Shown: piece by piece, positions 23,697 to 34,200 of the stretch
Numbering within the stretch: position 1 is the first letter of the stretch
How the letters are laid out: every line of letters begins with the position of its first letter
Assembly (NCBI RefSeq): GCF_900964775.1
Contig: NC_041817.1
Span: 15,518,783 to 15,582,782, forward strand
Direction: 5' to 3'
Length of the DNA: 64,000 nt
Source: Scleropages formosus
Taxonomy: Eukaryota; Chordata; Actinopteri; Osteoglossiformes; Osteoglossidae
Program-made: the position numbers and the translations under genes
Notes under the pieces: model-generated
Told to the model about the DNA's origin: nothing
The model's input: only the letters and a program-made list of their open reading frames with translations
Database searches by the model: none

Positions 23697-26600
23697 TCAA
23701 AGCTGAACCAAGTAGCTTGGTCTCATGCCTCCAATGATAGGCCCTAAACCTCCTCCAATGCCCATTCTGGCAGCCTTGCGGAGTGGGTAGATGTTTCGTC
23801 CCGCCTGTGCAGCTCTGTTGATTACTCCTTGGGCATAGATTTGGAACCATTTCTCCTCATCAGCAAAAAGGTCTGCATTTTTTGTGTTAAAGCCCATTTC
23901 TCGATTCTTCTCAAAACTCTTCTTGGTGCGTTTTTCAGCCTAAAAGAAAGTTGAAACATATGAGGAAACTTATGGGCAAAGCTGGGAAAATAGGGAACAT
24001 GTTTGAACAAAGTGACAGATTTACTACAATCAGATGTGTTTAAAACTGTGATGAGACACAGAATAGTTAATTCTTTATCAGCATAGGTTAAAAAAAATGT
24101 TTAACTTGTGTAATATTCAAATGTAAAAAAGAAAAATCCTACCATTTGATGGATATGGGCATCTTGTAGGGTTTTACGGTCATGTTTCATTTTTTGTGCC
24201 TTTAGCAGTTGCTCTTCAAAGAAGAGTCTATCAGCTTCTTTTGCTGCATAAAGTATATCCAGATCCTTCTGCTTTTCGTCCCTATCCCTCTCCTCCTCTT
24301 CTTGCTGCTAAATTTGTAAATGACATTCATGACAGGATGCACACTTTTTTTTTTAATTAATTTTTTTAAAAAACTGGTTTCAGTTTCTTGGCAGTTGGTT
24401 TACTACTGTTTTAGTGAATCACGGTTCAACATATCAGAGTGTGCAATGGACAGAATGTCTCATGTTACAATTTAATCATATTTTTGGACTTTTAAAACAC
24501 CTTAATGTTAAATTAGGAAATCCTTACAGATACACATAAAATATAATCAAAATCAGAAAAGCAGCATTTAAACAAATTATTAATTTTCATTAGCTTTCCC
24601 TCTGTGAAGGGTCACATCAGAATTTAGTTTCTGAAACAGATTATACTCTGGCATTGATAATTCCTGTGAGTTATTTTCCTAAATCTGATCTGTGTTTTAT
24701 TTTCCCAAATCTGACTTGTGTTTCTCATGGCTAGTGTATTGTTTCTTCGACCCTGGTTGAAGAAACAATAAAGTACCCATGAAAAATTTTGTTGAAGTTG
24801 AAGATACCTTGGTTTCTCGATGTAAAGCAATTGCTCCAAGCATGGCCATTTTCTTCTCGTCTTTCTCATTTTGCTCCTGTGCCAACCTGGCCTCTCTCTG
24901 GGCAACAGCCTTGGAAAAGAGTTCCTGCTCATTGTTGAACACCTCCTGCTGTCTCAGCCTCTCTAGCTCTGTGACGCTCTCCAGCAGTGCCTCATTGCGC
25001 CTCTGCACTCCTCTAAATGAGAGGAGAGATCCTTTGTAGAAAACACTTGCTCTTGAAACGCTTATATGATATGTTTAAACTTTGGATGCTTTATTTCACA
25101 GCACATAAAAAGGTCAGAAGTCAACTTGCCAAAATCCAAACTGAATAAAGTGGACAAAGATGAATGAAATATGACATCAATAAGTCTATGATACAACACA
25201 GACTAATCATACTACAGATGAAAATACTATCATTATTAAATCCTAAAGTCACATCAGCATCATAGAACTTACCTAAACCTCTCTGCTTCCTTCTCCTTCC
25301 TCAGCTTCATCATTTTCTCTTTTGCAGTGATAATCATCCTCCTGCGCTCCTCTTCCATGTCCTCCCTCTGTGCATCCAGTGCTTTCAGAAGATCCCTTGT
25401 GGCCATATGCTCCTTTAACACATAAATGCGAAGGCAATCACACTCAACAAAGTGAAGCTATGTTAAGGCCAGCGAAAAACAAGTGCATGTAACATCGGGG
25501 CAGTTTTGCTTGACAGCACTTCAGGGACATAACCTTGTAAGCATTCATGATGCGCTGTTTCTGCTCTTTCTCCTCCTGCTCAAGTCTGTTGTTCTCCCTG
25601 TTATACAGCTCTTGAAGTTGTAGGAGCTCCTCCGCCTCCTTCTTGATGCGGAGCCTCTCCTGGTTTCTCTTGTACTTGTGCTCTTTCATCCTGCAAAGCC
25701 AATGACCTTAAATGACCAGGATCTTGCATGGAACATTTTTGCTGATGTTTCAACAAAAGGATAATAAGGACATTAACCAGTGTGACTGTGCTATTACAGC
25801 AATAATTAATATTTGTAAATAAAAGGGGTTTTACATAAGGAAACAAATACTGCAAGGGGTTTATTATAGGACCTATGTGCGAAACATTTAATTTGCTGTA
25901 GTTCAATGCTGTGTTAGTAAACCTTTAAGCTGCTTTGAATAAAGATGTAAAATAAGTAAAACATGAAGACCATATCCTGCTTTCTTGATTATTATTCAGA
26001 CTGTCTTTGCCCTCTTAGGGCCTTTTTTTGTATCTGAAATTTCTTTTCTTACTGTTGCTTCAGGTCTTCAGCTGTGGCTTTATTTTTCAGCCTTCTTTGC
26101 TTTGCTCTGTGCTCTTCCCGTTGCATGGCCTCCTCCTCCTTCTTCCTGAGTGCAGCTATGACATCTCTTTCCACATTTCTGGAGGCATTCAGCATCTTCT
26201 GTTTCAACTCCAGCTGGGCCTCCCATTCATTCAACACTTCAGACAGCAGCAGTGCACTCTGTAGTTAATCACCAAGTCCAAAACAGCACACATAGGGTTA
26301 CACCAAGTCCAGCTTTCAGAACTATTCTGCTTTATACTACCGAGGCAGTGAGAACAATGCCTATTAAAAATTATAAAGTAAATGATAAAGAAAGGAATAC
26401 AAACATGAAACCCTCTAACACGATCCGTCTGGTACAAGAGTTTGGTTTTGGCCTTTTCAATAGCCTCTTTCCTCTTTTGTTGCTGGTATCTAATGTGCTC
26501 TACATCAGCCTGTTTCCTTTCCTTCTCCCTGTTCTCTTCTCTGATCTGTTTTGCTTCCAGCTTCTTTTGTCTTTGCCCCTATTAAAAAACACACATAAAT

Positions 26601-27252
26601 ACAACGATCATACACAGTTGCTATGCAAATGTATTTAATCTAAAACCAGAAGCTTTGGGAAAGTTTGTTCAGTTACTCATATATAATATAAAATAAATGC
26701 CATTTTCTGCAAACATATAGGCATATTGCAAATCTTTCACATTTTAATATATTGAAAATTGTTGTGAATTGTTTGTCTGCATCACTTTATATCAAACTTC
26801 TAATGAGTCATTACAAAACGGTAAAATATAAGGCACTAGCACTTGTTGGGCTGTACACCGCAACACACGTACAGCAATTGTGTTGGACCATGATTTCGCC
26901 ACTTCTTTGGAATGGTGCTGCAGAATTTCCTGTTCCTTTGATAAGTCCATGATGCTCTCACTGTGTTTGTTTACATGGTTCAAGCTGTCTTGAAGCTGGA
27001 GCCATTCGGCTTTTGGCAGCTCTGTGAGTTGGTGGAGATTTGGGGCCTGGATCTGAGTGATTGTCTCTTGTACTGTTTAGGTTCAACAGAAAAAAAAACA
27101 AAAGCATAGTTACAGGGAGAAACTTTGAATGAAAACACTGAAATATTAATATTTTTTTAAAACTTACCAACACCATTCTTGGTGGGTGTTATGCGTCTGC
27201 CATTCTGAGCAGCTCTTCTGTACTGTGAAAAGGATGCTGACGCCACTGCCAT
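23697..27252 (-). CDS. cfap210: cfap210-like, tandem copy B (9 exons, 524 aa)
   Basis: Second tandem paralogue of the ciliary coiled-coil gene. Coding exons in transcript order: 27,252-27,168; 27,072-26,873; 26,578-26,405; 26,258-26,053; 25,690-25,534; 25,412-25,273; 25,012-24,808; 24,307-24,143; 23,939-23,697. Exons 2-9 have exactly the same lengths as in copy A; exon 1 is 6 bp longer. The frame is open over 1,575 bp. The C-terminus, GGGLGPIIGGMRPSYLVQL then stop, is short as in copy A. By hand count the 55-residue exon 8 is about 71% identical to A and 60% to C. The exon 5 donor is GTTATG, a weak site where A has GTGAGG and C has GTAAGG, so splicing there deserves a check. Function as in copy A, inferred from homology. 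Confidence 0.85.
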
Positions 27253-27386
27253 TTTCACCAGTTTTATTAAAAATGTTTAAAAAAGAGCTTTGAATACTCC
27301 CCTGCATACACAACTAGCTAATAAAAATGTCGAGTTACTTCACATGGAACGTGACATCTCAATAATTGAGGTTCACCAAATGAGTG

Positions 27387-27476
27387 GTTTCTTAGCAAGG
27401 ACAAACACCTGTTTACCACTGTATCCTAGGCAACTGATTGACGAGCCAATCAGAATGAAGTAACCGAAGACGTCAT
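27387..27476 (-). promoter_or_regulatory. cfap210 copy B promoter: RFX-like, forkhead-like, CCAAT and CRE sites
   Basis: Same layout as copy A: GTTTCTTAGCAAG at 27,387-27,399, TGTTTAC at 27,410-27,416, X-box GTATCC-TA-GGCAAC at 27,421-27,434, CCAAT at 27,446-27,450. A palindromic-type CRE, GACGTCAT, follows at 27,469-27,476. Distances to the start codon nearly equal those in copies A and C, so the promoter was duplicated with the gene. Confidence 0.6.
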
Positions 27477-27985
27477 TTCAGCAGAAAGTTCAACAACTAG
27501 AGTTTTAATGACCTGAAATATCTTATATTTCGTTGGGTATGATCGTTCTTTTTTCAGGTATTGGAGTGAAAGTAAATTAGTTGCTCTTTTTACAGAGAAC
27601 AAAAATATTAAAAATTAAATATTATTTCTTAAACAGAACCACAAGTGAGGATATAATATATAGCCCACATAAAATGTCATTATCCCTCACTATCGGGGAC
27701 CGCTTTTGCAAGGAATTTCAGTTTATTTTTAAACTCTTTGGACGATCGGTCAGCGCAACGCGGCGTGGCCATCGGCAGAGGCAGGTGAGGTTTTGAATGA
27801 GGCGAGCTGAGCGACGGACTTGACGGTTTTCGGTGAGGGAGATGAGATCTGATGTGGGTCAGAACCTGTCAGTGTCACAAGAAGTCCTCTTTCTCCTCGA
27901 AACTTTGAATCTTTTGTTAAACTTCTCGTTAAACATTCTAAGACGTTCTTTGGAATGTAACGCGCAGCTAAAAATGGGTAAGCAT

Positions 27986-28398
27986 ATACATTTATTTATT
28001 TAGCTGACGCTTTTCTTCAAAGCGACTTTTGATGTTAACCTACTTGTAATTATTTACACAGGTAATTTTTACTAGACCGATTTTGGGTTAGCGTATTACA
28101 GCCAAGTGGGGGTGCGGTGGTGCAGTGGGTTGGACCGGGTCCTGCTCTCCAGTGGGTTTGGGGTTCGAGTCCCGCTTGGGGTGCCTTGCGACGGCCTGGC
28201 GTCCCGTCCTAGGTGTGTCCCCTCCCCCTCCGGCCTTACGCCCGTGTTGCCGGGTAGGCTCCGGTTCCCCGTGACCCCGTCTGGGACAAGCGGTTCTGAA
28301 AGTGTGTGTGTATTACAGCCAGAGGTGAAATTCGAACCTGCACCCTTTGCGTCTAAATGGAGCAGCGCCAATCCCTACGCTATCAGCTCCCCCTATTT
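27986..28398 (-). mobile_element. SINE2 copy, antisense, split by a SINE1
   Basis: The right part (28,310-28,398) holds the tRNA-like head in antisense with B box complement ttcgaacct; the left part (27,986-28,104) holds the tail, tttagctgacgcttttcttc. A young SINE1 sits between them, so SINE2 was there first. Confidence 0.8.
28105..28309 (+). mobile_element. SINE1 copy nested in SINE2
   Basis: Full-length SINE1 with A box, perfect B box and short TG tail. The 12-bp duplication gtattacagcca lies at 28,093-28,104 and 28,310-28,321 and is part of the interrupted SINE2. Confidence 0.92.
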
Positions 28399-28484
28399 AG
28401 AGCTTTTAAAAGATTGAGGGTAACAGCAGCGGCATGAAGAGAACAGAAAGGTAGCGCGGACAAGGCAGCATCCATCATGGTCTG

Positions 28485-28637
28485 CCACAGCTTGTCCCGA
28501 GAGGGGTCGCGGCGAGCCGGATCCTAACCTGGCAACACAGGGTGCAGGGGGGAGGGGACACACCCAAGACGGGACGCCAGTCCATCACAAGGCACCCCAA
28601 GCAGGAATCGAACCCCAGCTCCACTACACAGCAGCAT
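28485..28637 (-). mobile_element. old SINE1 copy, antisense
   Basis: Matches SINE1 in antisense from the tail (gcttgtcccgagaggggtcg) to the B box (ggaatcgaaccccag) but with many substitutions and no clear target-site duplication. It is older than the other SINE1 copies. Confidence 0.7.
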
Positions 28638-28857
28638 TAAAAAGAAAAAAACAAACGCTGGATGAAGATGCGCCAGCGCGCTCCGAAATAACTGATGTTT
28701 TCCAGGTTGAATCGATGGAGCAGGTGCGCACTTGCGCTCTAGGATATAGCCCGTCGAAAACAAATTTGCTAGTGGTGTATGACAGTGGACATTTGTTCAG
28801 TACGCCGGTTTCTTATTTATTTACAAAAATATACTGGTCCCTTTCTTTCTGCTCCTG

Positions 28858-28950
28858 GTTAATGGTGGCACAGCGACTAACGTCCGGGGCTCGTTCCTCC
28901 TTAGGTGCTCTAGTGGGTGTAGGTTCGAATCCTTCTCGCAGTGCCTGAGG
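28858..28950 (+). repeat. tRNA-like SINE head of another family
   Basis: An A-box-like tggcacagcgac and a B box ggttcgaatcc are about 55 bp apart, with no tRNA cloverleaf or acceptor stem that I can draw. Probably the head of a degenerate SINE rather than a tRNA gene. Confidence 0.4.
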
Positions 28951-29574
28951 TTTCGGTTCTTTCCCCACGTGTGCGATCAAAAGCGCAAGACGCAGGGATA
29001 AATCACGTCCATACTCTCTTCCCCATTTTCTGTTTTTGAAACATCCATGTTTCTAAGTAGTTTTTACATTTTCTGTATATGGTTACAAAACGGTAATTTT
29101 AAGTGACTGTCGTCACTGAGAAGGGCCAGTGCAATTTGAGACCCGACTTCACTTCATTTCTGTGACGCTCCCTTCCTCTGGTTTGCTTGTTTTCTTTTTC
29201 CTTTATTTTTTCTAAAACTCAGAACAACACCGTCAGCGACTTGCCAGCCCTGCTAAAAGTTTCTACACTCTTTCTTAATTTAGGAAAAGCCAGATAAACT
29301 GGTACTTCGAGTAGTATTTGTTTTTCACATGTTGACTTTTAACGTATTTCTTTTCAGTTGAGTTTGTCCATCTCTGCCTTTCCAAACGTTCTTGTACATA
29401 TTATCCCGCGGATATTTGTGATAATATTGTGCTACTGCACGGCCCAAAGCTGCGTTTATATGAGATGGTCTTCATTTGATCGGGAGATTAATGTCATACG
29501 ATAGTGTGGGTAATATTTACACAAGGTAGTTATTTCTTAGTTATAAACCTACGTATTCCTTTAGCTGATCAAGT

Positions 29575-29712
29575 GACTCACAGTAAGTTGTTTTTTCGCT
29601 GAAGCGAATCACGGTTTATACTTCCCACCAGTACTACAGCCGGTGGTGAGATTCGAACCTACGACTTTCGCTGCGAAAGATACCCGTTTTAACTAGGCTT
29701 TCAGGTGCCTGT
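29575..29712 (-). mobile_element. SINE2 fragment, antisense
   Basis: The antisense head tactacagccggtggtgagattcgaacc is recognisable at about 29,628-29,670, with weaker similarity on its left side. Diverged. Confidence 0.55.
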
Positions 29713-30514
29713 GCTCGTTTGTGCTCGTTTTCGTAAATCGATTATCAAAGCGACGTACATTCATTTAATATAAATCATAAGGCTATATAACAAATCAAAA
29801 TGCATGAATGCTACTTTGCATAATATCTGGTATATTTTCTTGAAGAATTCCACACATTACCCATGTTAAAATAACACTAACATAGAGTAAGACTACAGAA
29901 TAATTGATCATTTCATTCTGCACTAGAAAATAATACAAGATTAATAGAAGGGCTTTTGTAAGTCTGGGTGATTGCAAGTCGCGTGTGTCGTAACTCGAGA
30001 AGTGCCTGTAATTGTTTTCAAATGCTGAATAAAATATGTTTCATTTAAGAGAAAGCTACAAAAGCTCTGTCAAGATCACCTTCTAAACAAATAAAACATT
30101 TATTGTTAATATACAATTGGATAGATCAAAAATTATGAAATATAATAGCCTCAGTTCAGCCCATATATTTTAAATATAATTTCCTTGTTTTTTATAGTGA
30201 GGTACATGAAGTTGTCTTCAAGAGAAGCCTGAACAGTGTACATTAATCAAGATGTAAGCCCCAAAACGCAGCTACTTATGTGATGTACATTGGTTCATAT
30301 GGTGAAAAGAAACAAATGAACTGCACTTATGAATGACGTGTCTACATCTAAGTCTTTCTGCTAATGTAATGCACACATTGTATTTTCTGAGATGTACATC
30401 AAGCGTCTGCTAAATGAATAAATGTAAATGTAAAATCAAAAACTTTAACGTGAGCTATGTACAGTAGCATGGTTCAGTTACATATTTGTTAAAAATGCAA
30501 TTGATGGAATTAGG
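29713..30514. other. AT-rich spacer
   Basis: No gene seen. The only recognisable element is a short SINE2-type tail, gcgtctgctaaatgaataaa, at about 30,403-30,422. Confidence 0.5.
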
Positions 30515-31092
30515 TAGCACAGTAAGTAGTGCTGCTGTTTCATTGTGGCTAGGTGGTGTGAGGCTAGGGATTCAGTCCCTGCTGTCTGTGTGGAATTTAC
30601 ATGTTCTCTGGGTGCTCTGATTTTCCCCCCAGTTTAAAGATATGCTGTTCAGGTGGCATAAGGGGGTGCAGTGGTGCAGTGGTGCAGTGGGTTGGACCGC
30701 AGTCCTGCTCTGCGGTGGGTCTGGGGTTTGAGTCCTGCTTGGGGTGCCTTGCGACAGACTGGTGTCCCGTCCTGGGTGTGTCCCCTCCCCCTCCGGCCTT
30801 ACACCATGTGTTACCGGGTTGGCTCCGGTTCCCTGTGACCCCGTATGGGACGGGCGGTTCTGAAAATGTGTGTGTGTGTGTTCAGGTGGAATGGTGATTC
30901 TTTTAAAAAGATCCATAGCGCATGTGTGCGACAGATAGAAAGTGTTTCACTAGTAGATGGATGAGAGACTCATTGTAAGTATCTAGCAGTGTAAGTCACC
31001 TTGCATGAATAAGGTGTGGGCTGATAACACTACATGGTATTCACTGGAAGCCACTTTGGAGAAAAGCACATGCTAAATAAAGTAAAATAATT
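30515..31092 (+). mobile_element. SINE3 copy interrupted by a SINE1
   Basis: 5' part (30,515-30,659): ggtagcacagtaagtagtgc head, then ctgtgtggaatttacatgttc and gatatgctgttcaggtgg. 3' part (30,881-31,092): gatggatgagagactcattg, ctagcagtgtaagtcacc, aataaggtgtgggctgataac and tail ccactttggagaaaagcac. A SINE1 lies between the parts. Confidence 0.8.
30660..30880 (+). mobile_element. SINE1 copy nested in SINE3
   Basis: SINE1 with a small duplication in the head (gtgcagtggtgcagtgg), so the A-box region is locally repeated. The flank gttcaggtgg occurs at 30,647-30,656 and again at 30,880-30,889 as an imperfectly preserved target-site duplication. Confidence 0.88.
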
Positions 31093-31248
31093 GTGAATTT
31101 CCATGCAGGGATTTCTAAAATATTATTCTACCCTAAAACAGTTATACAGTTCTGCCACCATCAATTTTCTAACATTTTATTACCGTTCGGACTGTATTTT
31201 CTTGTACTGAATTGTCAACATCTGCATATTATTTATACCCATTGCAAA

Positions 31249-34200
31249 TTACCGTGATGGACAGCTGTTTGTTGTAAAGCCTAATCTTTTCTTTGCTTTC
31301 TGTATATCGGTTGTTGCGTGACGCTCTTTGATGTTCTGGGTTCTCTTAGAAATATAAGTGGGCAACTCAACCCCAGTGTTATCATGGACCAAATAGCTTG
31401 GTCTCACACTTCCAATGATAGGCCCCAAACCTCCCCCAGTGCCCTTTCTGGCAACCTTCTGCAGTGGGTACGTATTTCTTCCTGCTTCCGCAGCTCTGTC
31501 AATCACTCCTTGGGTATAGATTTGAAACCATTTCTCCTCATCGGCAAAATGTGCTGCATTTTTTCTGTTAAATTCCATTTCTGCGGTCTTCTCAAGATGC
31601 TTCTTGGCTTGCCTTTCAGCCTGAGAGAAAGTTGTAACATGAGGAAACACTTTTATTCTGGAAATGGGTAACTGTTAACACTGTACAAAACCGTAGAATT
31701 ACTGTACATCCCTAAAGTTTCAGACTATGGTGGGATGCAAATCTGTTCAATCTTCATCAAACCACATTCAAAATTGACTATTTTAATATTGAAATGAAGA
31801 AGAATCCCAAATATAGCATAACAAAAAAATCCTACCATTTGGTGGACATGGGTGTCTTGTAGAGTTTTACAGTCATCCTTCTTTTTTTGTGCCTTCAGCT
31901 GTTGTTTTTCAGCAAAGATTCTGTCAACTTTTTTCTGTACATGAAGCATATCTAGATTCTTCTGTTTTTCTTCCCTCTCCTTCTCCTCCTGTTCTTTGTA
32001 CTAAAATGGAAAATTACATTCTTGATGAGCTATACAGCACTTTGAAACACATGTATTTCTGAATGATGTGGAGCTGGGCTTGGACTGCATGGGGTCGGTT
32101 TCCTACTACTCCTACTGTCACCATATTACAATGTATAACTGAAAATAAATCATGTTACACTGTAACCATATTTTTGGAGTTTTAAGAAAGTTGTAACTTA
32201 CGTTTTTAAATAATGTGGTGTAATCCCTACAGATGCAGACATAAAAAGGATTAATTCCATAATAAAGCCCTTTAAAGTATATGTATTAATTTTTATTATT
32301 TTTATATTTTTGATTTGTACAAGAGGTCATAGAGCTCAAGTCCCCCCCCATTTCTTTACAGGTTCTATATAACTAACGGAAATTATATTGCTGAGCTTAC
32401 AATGAAAACACTAACTGAACAAAGATGTGATTGTTTCATTGGTGATAATATATTTGAAAATGTTTACAGAGTTTGAATATTGGCCCTGTCAATTATGTGG
32501 TTCAAGAAACTAAAATGTAATTCCGAACTTGGTACCACCTTGGCTTCTCGGTGCAAAGTGATGGCACTGAGCATGGCCATCTTCTTTTCATCCCTCTCCT
32601 TCTGCTCCTGTGCCAGCCTGGCCTCCCTCTGGGCAATGGCATTCGCAATAAGCTCCTCTTCATTGCTGACCTCTTCCTTCTGCCTTACAGTGAGGCTCTC
32701 CAGCATTGCCTCCTTGTGCTGCTGCACTTCTCTAAACAAGAGAAGAGTTGCTTGCTAGCCCACCTTTGCTCTTGAAATGCTTACTCTGCATGCTCCAACT
32801 TTTTAAACATTATCATGGACACATGTCTTAAAGGAGTGTCATAATATTCAAAAATATTCCATAACTGTAACCAGCAGTCTTTGTTTACATGTAAAAAGGT
32901 CAGAGACTAACTTGCTAAAAACTAGAAAATCAAGGGGACAAAGGACTGAAATCTGACACAAGCTTGTTATACCACAGAGAGCACTTATACCATGGCACAA
33001 CTTAGAATCATCTCTTAATTCTACAGTTGCATCTACATTATAGAACTTACCTAAACATCTCTGCTTCCTTCTCCTTCCTCAGCGTCATCATTTTTTCTTT
33101 TGCAGCAGCAAAGATTCTCCTGCGCTCCTCTTCCATCTCCTCCCTCTGTGCATCTAATGCTCTTTGAAGGTCTCTTGTGGACATATGCTCCTTAAACGCA
33201 TAAATATAAAGACAATCTCACTCGCGATAGCGGAGAAGAAAGAAAACAGCTGACCCAAGGCAATTTTCCTGGCAACATTTCGGTGCCTTACTTTGTACGC
33301 GTTCATGTTGCGCCTTTTCTGCTCCTTCTGTTCCTGCTCATGGCTACTCCTCTCTTGGTCGTACAGCTCTTTAAGATGTTGGAGCTGCTCTGCCTCTTTC
33401 TTGTTTTCAAGCTTTTCTTGGTTTCTCTTGAATTCGCTCTCCTTTATTCTAAAATGTCGATTACCTTTGATTTAACAGACTCTTCTTCAGATCAAGACTC
33501 AGTTCTTCACAACTGTTAAATTCTCCTTACCCAGTTTTTACAAAAATTAAGTTCACCCACAATATGGTTTGGGCTGTTTTTACTGCTATTTGTTTCATTC
33601 AATTACCAGTGTCACCCATTGTGGTTTCGGATGTTTTTGAATAAAAAGACAACAAAAAAAGACTTTAGACAAATTGCAGAAATTATTAATCACTGTGGAA
33701 TTTGTGCTGCCTTGGGAGTCGCCTGAAGGACAACGGCATTCCTGTAGTTACATTTAATTATACATCTATATTTATTCATTTAGTAGACACTAAATAGGTG
33801 AAGTTGTTGACTGCTTTGGGTTAAGATAATAACTAAGCAAAACACACACACACATTTTCAGAACCGCTTGTCCCATACGGGGTCGCGGGGAACCGGAGGC
33901 TACCCGGCAACACAGGGCGTAAGGCTGGAGGGGGAGGGGACACACCCAGGACGGGCTAAGCAAAACATTAAGAGCATATTCCCTATTCTTTATAATAATT
34001 GTTTTTATTCTTAGTGCCTGTTGATGTAAATGATGTTTCCTCTTACTGTTGTCTCAGATCTTCGGCCAGCACTTTGTTTTTTAGCCTCCTTTGCTTTGCA
34101 CTGTGCTGCTCCTGTTGCCTATCCTCCTCATCCTTCCTCCTGAGTGCAACCATGACATCCCTGTCCAGGTCTCTGGATGCATTCAGCTTCTTTTGTTTCA

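Noticed and set aside
15496-27252. Copies A and B of cfap210 as pseudogenes
   Set aside because: All exon borders and phases hold and the frames are open from start to stop; the short C-terminus alone is not evidence of decay.
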